From positions 186,001 to 250,000 of the forward strand of contig JAMXBD010000975.1 of assembly GCA_024138025.1 (NCBI GenBank): DNA of 64,000 nt, read 5' to 3'. This document shows positions 12,001-23,152 of the stretch, piece by piece. Positions within the stretch are counted from its first letter, which is position 1. Each line of letters starts with the position of its first letter. The translations under genes were made by a program, and so were the position numbers. Source of the stretch: Combretum micranthum. Lineage: Eukaryota > Streptophyta > Magnoliopsida > Myrtales > Combretaceae. The notes beneath the pieces are model-generated. The model worked only from the letters and a program-made list of their open reading frames with translations. It did no database searches and was not told the DNA's origin.

Positions 12001-12489
12001 TCAACAAGGTATGGGGCAAATTAGAAAGATCAAACAAAGAATACAAACTAGAAGACAAAGAAGAATAAACCTTAGTTACAACAAATGTTGAGTGCTGAGC
12101 TATATACAAAGTCTTCAAGCCATTGCAGTGGTCATTTTTCTCTAGATGATCATCTGACTGGAAACATATCTGTAGAAGTATACTATGAATGAAAGACATA
12201 GAATTAAAAGTTTAAACAATATTAGACACAAAACCAATAGAAAAGTGATTGGTAGAAGACTGAGGACTTGAAATAGAAGTAGAACAGGAATGGTAGATGA
12301 AGAAAACCCATAATTGACTGAAGGATGTGATAGACAAACTGAAGTAGATGAATGAAAGTTATTAAAGAAGGAAGGATCATGGAAAGGAAATATATTCTCA
12401 TGGAATATAACATCCCTTGACTTAAATAATTTGCCAATGAACTAAGTCATAAATGCGATAGCCTTTCTTTCCATTAGCATAACCAAGAA

Positions 12490-13365
12490 TAATTTATTGT
12501 AATCTTTGTGGTGCAAATTTTTCCTTAGGAATAGGATAAGCAACTAAAAAACATAAACACCTCATTTCTTTCAAATGATCATATGAGAATACCTTGCTAA
12601 ACAACACTTCATATGGTGCATTCCAACCCAAACACTTTGTAGGCAACCAGCTGATGAGATTTGCTTGCAGTGAGAACACATTCACACTAAAATTATTGTG
12701 GCAAATTTGCTTACATTCACAAAGAAAGTGACATGTCTAAGAGATGCCTATGCTTTCTCTCAATACAACTGTTTTGTTGAGGTGTATACACCATACATAG
12801 CAATTCCAAGTTCTTGAAAATAAATTGAGAGTCCTTAGATAAGAACTAATCCGCATTATCTGACCTTATAAATTTTGGATAACAACCAAAATGATTTTGT
12901 ACATAAGCAAAGAATACTTGACGTACACCATAGACTTGACTTTTACAAGCTAACATATAAGTTCATATTGATTTTGAGCAGTCATCAACAATTGTTAAGA
13001 AATACTTCATTTTTGTAATAGAATCAATTCCATATGGCCCCCATATGTCAACGTAAATCAATTCAAAAACAAAACAAGAAGTACTCAAACTCTTATTAAC
13101 AGGAAGCCGATGAAACTTGGCTTCACAACAAACATTACAAGTAAAATCACGATAAGTATATGATTTACATTGATCCAAATGACAAAGCTTAGCATAGAAC
13201 CATGTCCTAACCAAGCATGTAACAAACGAAGAGTTACATCAAAGAAAGAATTTTAAACAGCACAAACAGTAACAAAACTTGAAATAGAAGTAGTGTTTGA
13301 ACAAGCACTACACAAGAAATCTATAGATAACAAGTGTTAGGTTATGATGTTTAGTTAAGGTTTTC
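12490..13365 (-). pseudogene. Copia integrase, fragmented
   Basis: The 12,963-13,214 frame carries CNVCCEAKFHRLP, FELIYVDIWGPY and YFLTIVDDCSKSI, which is the zinc-binding end of the N-terminal domain followed by the first catalytic Asp block of rve. The 12,494-12,685 frame has the distal PYEVLFSK, HLKEMRCLCF and KFAPQ blocks. Stops and frame changes separate them. Confidence 0.85.
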
Positions 13366-13700
13366 CTAGTTTTTGGGTCCTGCAAATGTTATAGCTAAGA
13401 TTTCCTTAGTTTTTGGGTCCTGCAAATGGCATTGAAACTCATCAAAGACAGCTGCTAGGTTATGATGTTTAGTTAAGGTGTCTATAGGTAACAAGTTATG
13501 TGTGAAACAAGGTATATAAAGCACATATGTAAGTGTAATATGGTCAGTTAGATGAACTGACCCTACGGTATTAACATGGACAAGAGAACCATTAGGAAGA
13601 TGCACACTTATTGACTGTTTAAGGTGGGTGATATAAAATAAAATGGGTAGATATTGTCCCATATGATTTATAGCTCCAGTGTCTAATATCTAAGAATACT
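13366..13700 (-). pseudogene. Copia protease and following region
   Basis: The minus strand gives ILDTGAINHMGQYLPI, the DTGA aspartic protease motif, then SVHLPNGS and HITLTYVLYIPCFTHNLLPI as in copia polyproteins. A 33-bp phrase containing TTTTTGGGTCCTGCAAATG is duplicated at 13,366-13,430. Confidence 0.8.
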
Positions 13701-13949
13701 TGTTATTACTAAAAGCATGAAGACAAGAAGAGAAGTTACCTACGAAGTAAACATTGTCATATAATACCGTAGCACTATTGACTTGCTCCTTTGACTGAGC
13801 AACTTTAGATTGCATTAGCTACATGACCTTAGCATAAACATTGTGTAGCATATCTTTATCAATTGAATGATTACATTAATGATCACTATTAAAGAATCTA
13901 CCATCTCCACTTGTTCAAATGGTGTAGAAAATCAAGTATTAACAATATT

Positions 13950-14836
13950 CCCTGTAATGGCACTTAAGTAAGCATTATTAGCAACAACATTCTTTTTACC
14001 TTTAATCATATTCTTCCATTTAAACCAATCTGGGTATCCAATTAATTAAAAATAGTTTTCAATTGGGTGATCTTCTTCCTTGTAATGTTGGCATACAATC
14101 TTAGATTTGAACCTGATTTTCTCTACACCAGCAATCTTCCCTATTGATTATAGACACACTTACCACTGTTTTACAAGAAAAACTCCTTGTTTACCAAAGG
14201 TATTGGATCCATAGAAAGGAAATGATTGTGAACTCCTTTATAAATCTCATTAAGTCCCATAAAAAATTGCATCAATTTACTATTGGATTCAAACTCTTGA
14301 ACTCTTTCCTTTAAATCAAATGTATAATACTCCATGCGTCCACATCAATATTGTGGATAGGCATGAAGTTAGCTTAATTCATCCCAATACCTCTTTAATT
14401 TATTGTAATACACACCAATAGCTTAGTTATATTGTTCTAAATTGCAATTGAAATACTAGAAGTCCATTAGATGTTCCATATTATTCTTGGATTTCATCCC
14501 AAAGTTACTTTACAAATTTTGCATACAAAAATCCATGAGATAATTCCAAAGGCATAAAATTGATAATCTAATATCTAAACAGTTTATCAACCCTAATCCA
14601 TCACATTAAATTAGTTGAAGTATCTGAAGGATTGTTAATTGAGCGATCCACAAACCCTAGCTTCATCTTAGCACCTAATCCCAACTTTATTGATCTACTC
14701 TCCAACCTAGATAGTTAATTCTATCAAATACTAGGTTCCAATCATCATATTTGGATTATCCAATCAAGATAAGTAGTATGATCTTATATAAACGAATCAA
14801 TATAACGACTACTTATTTGCACAGAAGAAGAACTCA
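13950..14836 (-). pseudogene. Copia gag, degenerate
   Basis: An ATG at 14,836 (minus) begins MSSSSVQISSRYID, 45 bp after the PBS. The UBN2-like block at about 14,300-14,170 reads LMQFFMGLNEIYKG and SMDPIPLVNKEF. At about 14,100 the knuckle reads VCQHYKEEDHPIENYF, where the Cys and Gly positions of CCHC have decayed. Several stops interrupt the frame. Confidence 0.75.
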
Positions 14837-14880
14837 TGATTGTGAAAGAACAGGTTAACTCAAGAATTGTACCTTGATGA

Positions 14881-14892
14881 GCTCGGATACCA
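14881..14892 (-). other. Copia primer-binding site
   Basis: The minus strand reads TGGTATCCGAGC, one mismatch from the tRNA-iMet-complementary TGGTATCAGAGC common in plant copia. It lies immediately after the LTR end ...TTTTCACA. Confidence 0.8.
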
Positions 14893-15164
14893 TGTGAAAA
14901 CTCCTACTATGCTCATGAAGAACTAAAGCAAGGTGGAAGAAGAAGCACAACCTTGAAAACATAGCAATGAGAGAATGATATGATTAATTAGTTCCAATTT
15001 AACTAGTTAGTTAAAATGTTTGTTACAAAGCTATTTATGTTCAACATCAACCAATAAGAAAAGAACACATGTACATAAATGTAACTAATAAAGGCTAACT
15101 CCTCGCATAGCCACTCGAGAAGCCTCGTGATATGCATGCCCACATGGAGTCAATCATCTTCATA
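14893..15164 (-). repeat. Copia 5' LTR (272 bp)
   Basis: Bounded by the PBS on the inside and by TATGAAGATGATTGACTCC on the outside, matching the 3' LTR start at 7,059. The initial TG has become TA. The similarity to the 3' LTR covers about 120 bp. Confidence 0.7.
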
Positions 15165-17079
15165 ATAAGCTATGAGCAAGACTTGCCTCTTATTACTGTT
15201 TAAAGGTGAGTCTCACCTCATTTTGCCAATACATGGCAATACATATGAGGTAATTTTTTTGAGATAAAAAACTTGCTTCAATAGGATAAAAGAGGTAATT
15301 TTTTAACATGCTAAGTATTATGACATGTATATTACACATGATGTGCAATACCCATTGAAGTCTTTTAAGTATTTTAGACATTGAGCTTAAAGAACTCTAG
15401 CACATAATGGGTATATATGTTAGTATTTTTCTCCTTAGTCCCCACGATACCTTACAACTTAATTGATTAATTAAAGGTTATATATTAAGGAGTCTTTTTT
15501 ATAACTAATTTTTAAATTTACAAAACATTTTCTCGTATAATTGGAATGTAAAAACTCCACTGTATATTCTTGCACTTGGTAGGAAAATGCTAGACTAAAG
15601 ACCTATAACTATAATCCACACTATAATATTATATGTTTCCATATGCCAAATTTATAAAATATCTAGTTTCCAAAATTCAAAATTCATAATTAAATATAAA
15701 TCATAAGAAAACCCTAAACATTGTATTCATCAAGTAACAATATACTATAAATTCATAGTTTTCATGTATTATAAAGTGAAGTTTTCTACAATTCACAAAA
15801 TAGAATTAATTTTTTGTTTAGGACACTAATTAAAATAATTCCTTAAATAAGGTCAAAATGAAAATAATTACCAATTTACCACACCAAAATCATGTTTTTA
15901 TCACAGGATATATGAGTGAATAGTAAATCTACATATATCGAGTTTTAAAGACGCGATATATAAGTGCATATTGCGGCTATAAAAGCGATATATATTTGAC
16001 GTACGGAGTAATATCGCAATTATTAATCACGATATCTGTATAAAAATACTTAAATTGTGATATTGCGACTGTAGTCAAACATTAAATCGCGATTCTTTCA
16101 TGTGATTTTTTTATAAAATTGCATATCTCATTTCTTAAATGTGATTTTGCAACTGGAAATTGGTAATTAATTTTATCCAAACGGTATATTAATAATTTTT
16201 TTGTATAGAGACCTTAGACATGTATTGGACTCCACAAAAACAAGTTACGCTATGATTTTCATGCCTAAACTAAAACTCATAGTCAAGGTAGTCATAAAGA
16301 TAAATTTCTTATAACACATGTATAGTGTAAAATACTTGTTCCAAACATGCATTAGCCACAGAGCCAATATAATGATATTATGTGCACATGCATACATATA
16401 ATATGTTAAATGCATTAGCAAATATACCAATGGAACATACAAAAAACTAATTATTATTATGTTTAGGCATAAAAATCAAGAACTAACAAACCTTGCATTT
16501 GAGCTCAAATCTAAACATTCTTATTGTTTATTCAGTTCGCTGTAATTGCAATCCATTATAGCCCTATTCCTTATGAATAGCTATTACTACATTTAGTTTA
16601 CTGAATAACGATTCCACAATGACTCCCTGTTACATAGAACATTGAATAGTTATTCTTTATTTAAACCTATGAATGCCAATTCAATACTGAAACTATCTTT
16701 TTTTCAAAATACCACCATTTAAATAAAAAATTAATAAAGAAAAATCCTATTATAACTCTATTCCATTCCTCCATAATATACAACCTTATTTATTCAATGA
16801 AGTAAACTAGCCATTAGAGTTATGAGTCATAATATAGATCCTCAAATTCCTAGAGTCTTGGAGTGAAATCTTCTCATAATGGCTCCATCGATCAGTTAAT
16901 CTCTGATAACCATTCATAGTAATGTCCCTGCTACTAGCATATTTTGAATACAACTTCTCTATAAAAGCATACCTCATATAAAAGCAATTGGCATATCATA
17001 GCAGCTTAACACAAATCTGCTAGCTACTTTATTATCAACACATAACCTTCAATAGGTGACAAGAACCTAATTTATGGCC
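15165..17079. other. AT-rich intergenic sequence
   Basis: No gene was seen apart from the MITE at 15,851. At 16,560-16,650 there are GAATAGCTATT-type words reminiscent of MITE ends, but no bounded element could be defined. Confidence 0.6.
15851..16183. mobile_element. MITE with inverted ends and GCGATATA words
   Basis: The left GGTCAAAATGAAAATAATTA and following CCAATTT are inverted at the right as AAATTGGTAATTAATTTTAT. The 330-bp interior repeats CGCGATAT, AGCGATATAT, TATCGCAATT and CACGATATC. No target duplication was identified. Confidence 0.55.
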
Positions 17080-18022
17080 TATAAAACCCTAGATTTTTTT
17101 ATTAGTTCAAATACAAACCTCAGAGTCAAAACCAAAACCAAAACCCTAAACCGTTTCGAGTCAACTTCAAACCCTAGAAACCATAGACCCGAACGAACAT
17201 AATCCAACAACCCTAGAGTATCATATGAATTAAATAAATATAAAAGCCCTAAAAAATTTTTAGGAATTTTTTTTCACAAAAATGGTAAAAGTTTTCAGAA
17301 TCTTAGTCGTTTTGAAAACCCTAAAATGAAACAATTTTCGTACTTGATCACTGTCATGTAAATTGAGACAACATAGTTGGATAACAATTTATGGTAAATA
17401 ATATTGAATTATTTTTCTAATATCTTATATTATTTTATCGATTTATAAAAATGTCTGTTGAACCAAATGATATGCATGTTTAGTTTTCTATCAATAGTTT
17501 ATTCTTTAAGTACCAATTATACTATTTACTACTATTTATTACTATTCGACCATACTTATTTCTTACATAACCATACTTCACTCTTACAAAACAATACCTT
17601 AGTCTTACGAAACCATACCTATTTTTACACATAGCTTACTTGTACATCACATCTCCTTACTTCTCCTTCTCTCTCACATTTCAAAAACCCTAATAAGAAA
17701 TATTTTTTGTACCCAATCACTGGCATAGAAATCGAGACAACATAACTGGATACAATTTATAGTAATATAATATGGAATTATTTTTCTAATATCTTATATT
17801 ATTTTATCGATTTATAAAAATGTTAGTTGAACCCAATTTTACGCATATTTAATGTATAGTTTATTCTTTACTAGTATCAATTCTACTATTTACTACTATT
17901 CATTACTATTCAACCATCCTTATTTCTTACACAACTGTACTTCACTCTCACGAAACCATATCTATTATTATACGTACCTTACCTATACATCACATCTCTT
18001 TTCTTTTCCCACTCCATTCACC

Positions 18023-18031
18023 TCTATAAAT
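18023..18031 (+). promoter_or_regulatory. TATA box of F2-1
   Basis: CTATAAATG is followed by a C/T-rich leader with CTCTCTCTTTTTCCCTCTTC. The equivalent TATA box of F2-2 is at 28,904. The downstream donor position is mutated (TTAGATAATT versus TTAGGTAAAA). Confidence 0.5.
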
Positions 18032-19703
18032 GCCCTTCATTTCACACACTTTACTCTTACCTCCTAAAACACTCTCAAGCACTCTCTCTTTTTCCCTCTT
18101 CTCAATGTCCCTCTCTTCCTCTCTTCTCGCATACATACAAGCTTTCTCTACAATTTGCTTAGATAATTACCCTTAATACCTTACATATATTATTATGTAG
18201 GTGCCTTAATGCAAGTTTCATGAAAAATTTCCCCATAATTTAAGATGTTATGGTAGGAATTGCAAGGCATCATGCTTGATTCATGCTACATTTATGTTAT
18301 ATTCATGTTTTACTTCAAGTATACTAATCTAACTTCCTATATATGTATCTATATGTATATGTATTTATATCACTTAGAATATATTATTCACTAACTTAAC
18401 TTTTATTTTCTTGTTCCATTCTTGTAATTTAAATTCTTGCAATTTATTTTTCATGGAGACTTGCCCTAAATCAAAGTCTCAAACTTGTTCATATTCAAGT
18501 CATAAAAAGATTTTCCATTTCAAAGTCCCAAGGACCCTTGTCTAAATTTTAAGACTCTCATTTTAATTTATGTTATCTTGGTGACTTGACCACTTCAAGT
18601 CCCACGGAGCCTTATCCTGAATCTAAGACTCTCATTTTGCTTTATGTTGCTTTTATGATCATCTTTATTATTATTGTCATTAGTTTCTTTTATGGTCATC
18701 TTCATACATTGCTTAGAAAGTATTTTTATGTTCATAAACACATAATGCTCATAGTGATGTTGAAAACTACAAAGGTAAAATCTTGAACTAAAATGTGTGA
18801 TGACCAAAAGTTTCTAAATTAAAAACTAAGAAAAAGATGATGATTCTAAGATTGTCAATCTATTTACTTACTTATTTAGAAGGCCTAGGATAAAAGTGAG
18901 AGATTCATGAAGTTGTGAACCTTCACATATTGAAAAACTTTTTGTGTAAAAATATTTTCAAAAACTTATTTTCAAATACATGGAAAATCATCTAGCAAAA
19001 GAGAAATTGAAAACAAACTCGATCCCCCACATTTTTCTTAAAATGTTGTGACATATTGGAGTAAAATGGAGATGTGAAAAAAAAAAATTTCAAACCAACT
19101 TGATTTTTATGTTTTAAAAATGATTAAACAAATTAACAACTCCTGCTTAAAATTTTGATTATGTCAAGAACCTTAAAGCATGACTAAAGTGTAAAACTTC
19201 ATTTTTCAATCTTGATTTGTTAGTTTTACAAAGCATGGAGTGATCACACTAAAAGGTTTTTGAAGGAAGTAAATAAAGTGTTTAAACTTTATTAAGATTT
19301 CTTTAAGAAATTTTTCATGAGTAACATCACTAAGTTCATGTGTATGCAATGAACTATTATATTTTATTTCTATTTGGCCATAGGAATAATCAATACATAC
19401 CTTAGAGAGTTTTATATGGAAAAAAAATCATAGAAATTGTCACAATAAAGTTAAAATGAAATCTGGGTGCAATCTAACCTCTATCATTCCAAGACCTTAC
19501 ATGATTAAGATAACCTTAGAAATGGATATAATATTTAAAGTAGGTAGAAAAACTACTCAAATGATAAAATTGGAGTTAAAAAGAGCAAGATATGGGCGTT
19601 TTAAGGTTCAATTAAGTAACAAGTAGTGAGAATAGAAGTTATAAAACTAGGAGTTTAAGTAAAGTTAGTATGAAATACTCATTTTGGTTATTCCCTTGTT
19701 TAG

Positions 19704-19742
19704 ACGATGAGGAGTCCAAAACCAGAAGACTACTTTGACTAA
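19704..19742 (+). pseudogene. Acidic exon-like frame in F2-1
   Basis: The acceptor-like TTCCCTTGTTTAG precedes codons for DDEESK, then after a one-base shift PEDYFD and TAA. In F2-2 the same codons spell PEDYFDS and a stop. The three nucleotide differences within EDYF are all third-position and synonymous (GAA/GAG, GAC/GAT, TTT/TTC). Confidence 0.35.
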
Positions 19743-20461
19743 AGACTTTTGCAATGGCTGAGTGACTTAACTATTAAGTATTCGTGTTATGTGCTTGTAC
19801 TTAGTGATACTAGAATTCTGGGAACAAGATAAAAATGGATATGAATGGGGATTCTTGGGATATGCTTGTGCATGTACGGTTTATGTGATGATAGATCCTA
19901 AGTATATCGAAACCCATAAATGGTTGTTTAAGCGATTGGTATTGAATCACTTGGCCTTTATGTGCGTTGTAATTTCTTGATCGCCCTTAATATTGCTTTA
20001 ACTATACTTCGACTTGATATAATAAATTGGGCATGCATAGCATCTATCGAGTTGCATTTACAGAAGGCTACTACTCCTATGCAAAGGATGTAAGGACCCG
20101 CTATTACCCCTAGTTGAAATAAGCAATAGCATTTCCCCAACCGCATATAATCTGCAGAATTATATGCAAGTTTGTCTTAAAAGGATTGTGTGATGAATTG
20201 TTCACCTAATCTTAAAGAATAAATCATTTTGAGAAATAATTACTTAGTAGCTTTTCAAAACATATTAACATATATATACACAACTTCAAACAAAGGCAGA
20301 TCAAGCTAGATATATACATACATATATTACATCCACAGGCTTCTTACAAGCCTTAAACAAAATAACAAAATATAAAGCTTAACAAGCTTTACAAACATCC
20401 ATTCTAACTAACTATCTAGTCTATTACAAAAAGAATGGTTCCGTCCAGTCCTGGTCAAACT

Positions 20462-20541
20462 CTAGTCCTCATATTCCTCCAAGAAGTCCTCAAAATCGGA
20501 GCCATAACCCATGCTCGCATAGGACTCGTCCAGGTCATCAC
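20462..20541 (-). CDS. Candidate 25-residue acidic exon in LTR C
   Basis: On the minus strand GGCTCATTCTTTTAACAATTTCAG-type sequence (a polypyrimidine tract and CAG) is followed, after GT, by an open frame beginning DDLDESYASMGYGSDF and finishing EDFLEEYED and TAG. Eleven of 25 residues are Asp or Glu. No start codon is needed if it is a 3' exon joined to the leader whose donor lies at 22,190. LTR A has the same spacing of Tyr and MGYG. No known protein family is recognised. It could instead be chance conservation of LTR sequence. Confidence 0.35.
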
Positions 20542-21702
20542 CTGAAATTGTTAAAAGAATGAGCCAGAGGCCCAGTACACAGCAACGAATACAAAAGCGA
20601 GATGAAGCACACAAGCTTAGTCTAAATGCAATATGCAACATCCATTCAATTATTCTTTAATCTTTAATTAATCAATCAACACGGGAGTATTCAAACTCCG
20701 GACAACAGGGATCGCGAGGGGACCTGAGTAACACTCGGACGCTCAGGGGGTTGATATAAGTAGTTCGGGTACTCATACCGTCCTAGATATCGTTAAGTCA
20801 AAGAGAAAAGTAGCTTCCTCCAGGGTTAATAGCCGTTACTTAGCTCTATTTATACTCAGTCCATATCATAAAATATAGTTCACCCGTTATTATAAACGTT
20901 TGAACTAAATTATGGTACTTCCTACCAAGTTTAAATAAATTTTCACCGATCTATACCCCCCGTCAACTACCCGCCGTACCACTTAATGAAAGTCATCTCA
21001 AATGACAGGAGTGGCCTAAGCGCCTAGATCTACTTGCTTAAATCGAGCAAGGTGCCACTCCCCGAACCGGATACCAACTTCCATCTCAAACTCATCAAAC
21101 TATGAGGGGTCGCCGTTAGGTTCATACATGACCTGGCGTAGGAATTGGATTTTAACGGCATAAAACACAAGCAACAATCACATTTTAAGTTTTCTTATTA
21201 TATATTTAAGTTTTATAAATGCCTATCCTAACAGAGACAAGCAGGTTACTGCGTACCTGTATTAGCTTGGGAGTTAATAGGGATAACTGAAAGGGAATCA
21301 ATCACTGTAAAAAGAAGTAATTACAACTCACACTTAGTTCAAGTATATATTTTCATCAAAGCTCAAGTATAATCATCCAAAGAAATTCAAATTTATTATA
21401 ACATCATCACATAGCATTTAGATATCATATATTATCATACAATATAACAAATACTTAAATGATCATTTATCAAGCTTTGAACAACTTTTAGCAAACAACA
21501 ATAAGTTTTAAACTTTGTTGGAAAGTGTATCAGCTGGAAAGAATTGAAATTTAAAAACTGTTACTTTTGTAATTTGTAAAATCTTAAAACATGAAAGTTT
21601 TAGATCTTTTCCTTAGCTTTCCAACGCAACTTGAATCACCTCAATCGGAGATCGGATGAAAAAGTTACGGCTAAAATACAAAGAGCTGCGAAACAGGGGA
21701 AG

Positions 21703-21823
21703 TCTACACGACCGGGTACACGACCCGTGTACTGAGGCCGTGTTGGGTAAAAAAAATGACCCGAGAGCAACTTTTAAGAATTTCAAGGCCTACACGGCCA
21801 TGTACACAGGCTGTGTACACTGG
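21703..21823. repeat. ACACGACC/GTGTAC word block in LTR C
   Basis: Repeated complementary words occur: ACACGACCGGGTACACGACC, CCGTGTAC, GGCCGTGTTGG, ACACGGCCATGTACACAGG and CTGTGTACACTGG. It lies in the same slot as the blocks of A, B and E. Confidence 0.65.
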
Positions 21824-22188
21824 AACAAAAAATGACGAAATCCCCTGTTTTCAAAATGCATTTTACACTTCTTAAAATTCTTTAAACTCATTCTAAAGTT
21901 TCCAAAACTTGTTATATGATCATCCCATCATTCAAACAACACCAAACATCTCCAAAACTTCATCAACTCCAAATCACTATTCATCATCTTCTTCAATATT
22001 AGGTCATCCAACCACATGCATTCACCAACACTTCCAACACTTCAAAACTCATCCTAAGCACATAAAACTAACCAATCTAGTCCTATTACACTTCATATAA
22101 TATCCATACAACATGGATCACGAATTCATAAACAAAATATCATAGAAAACACATACAAGCATGAAAATGAAAAATAGAGAACACACTT

Positions 22189-22194
22189 ACCACT
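22189..22194 (-). promoter_or_regulatory. Donor-like splice motif in LTR C
   Basis: The minus strand reads CCAAGTG|GTAAGTGTG, an ideal plant 5' splice signal, about 1.65 kb before the acceptor at 20,542. Confidence 0.4.
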
Positions 22195-23152
22195 TGGACT
22201 TCTATGCTCGGTTTAAGGACTCTAGATCAAGCTTTTGATGGTGAGAATTGTAGAAAATCAAACTTCAACTTAGGGGTCACCTTGGGAGCTCTTTTGATGA
22301 AGAGAGGAATGAGTTTAGGGCAAATGGAGGGCTTTTGGTTTGGTCTGAAATTTTTGGCCGAATTTTTGAAGTTAAAAAGTTTAAACTTATCCTATGTTGA
22401 CTTTAAGGGCATGAGGGCATTAAAGGCTTAATGACTTTGGCTTTGGTTAATTAATTTAACTTGTTTTACTTAATTAAATGGCTTTGTTTTAAGGCATTAA
22501 AAAGGGGGTTTTTTGGCTCTATTTTTACTCAAATTTTCTGCTACTTAGGGGCTTTCATATGCATACATTCCATTTATTTCTAACATGTATATTTCACCCT
22601 AAAACATATTGATATTTTATAAAATAACAAATAACTAATTCTAACATATTTAAATAATTCTACACATTCACATATCACATAGTTCATCAAAATTTAAATT
22701 AACCATCAACATATATTTATCATGCATAATTCAACAATTCATTCATAAAATAAAATTAGGAATTTCTTGGCTATTTCAAAGGACTAGAGGGGATTGTAAG
22801 TTGCACAACCAAGGGGGTGCAGAAAAATGTTTAGGAATACAAATTAATGGAGGAGCCACGTCGGCATCGTTCGCTATGAGTGGGTGCTAGGAGACTAGTA
22901 GTAAGGTCACAGATACCTTTTAGTCGATTCTCAACCCTTGTTACGAAGTTCATAATTCCATTCTATGAATTTTTTGGGTGACCATATGTAATTATTTGTT
23001 TTATGTGATTTGATGTATTGACTTACATATGGTTGATGGGTATGTGAATAGAGATTTTCCCACTATGCTGTGGAAAGCTTACCCCTGTATAGACTTTTTT
23101 TTTATACAGGAGCACATATGACTATTTTCGAGGGATAACATACCATAGGTAC

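Larger units (their letters stand above)
6940..15164 (-). mobile_element. Degenerate Ty1/copia retrotransposon split by LTR B
   Basis: Reading the minus strand: 5' LTR, tRNA-Met-type PBS, gag with UBN2-like block and decayed zinc knuckle, protease DTGA, integrase, RT with YVDDM, RNase H, polypurine tract and 3' LTR remnant. Removing the 3.38-kb insertion at 7,355-10,735 leaves about 4.85 kb, normal for copia. All domains carry stops and frameshifts, so the element is dead. The order PR-INT-RT-RH assigns it to Ty1/copia rather than Ty3/gypsy. Confidence 0.9.
20089..22778. mobile_element. Solo LTR C (2.69 kb, TSD AAGGA)
   Basis: The repeat begins TGTAAGGACCCG and ends TTGGCTATTTCA, with perfect AAGGA duplications at 20,084-20,088 and 22,779-22,783. 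It interrupts F2-1 at a point where F2-2 is continuous (about 30,985). Its sequence is an inverted relative of A and B. It contains no coding internal domain. It is the least decayed of the A/B/C group, judging by its intact ends and open acidic frame. Confidence 0.85.

Noticed and set aside
22204..22431. 75-residue plus-strand ORF
   Set aside because: It lies across the leader-like part of LTR C, antisense to the donor-bearing strand. There is no similarity to a protein and no conservation in A or B.
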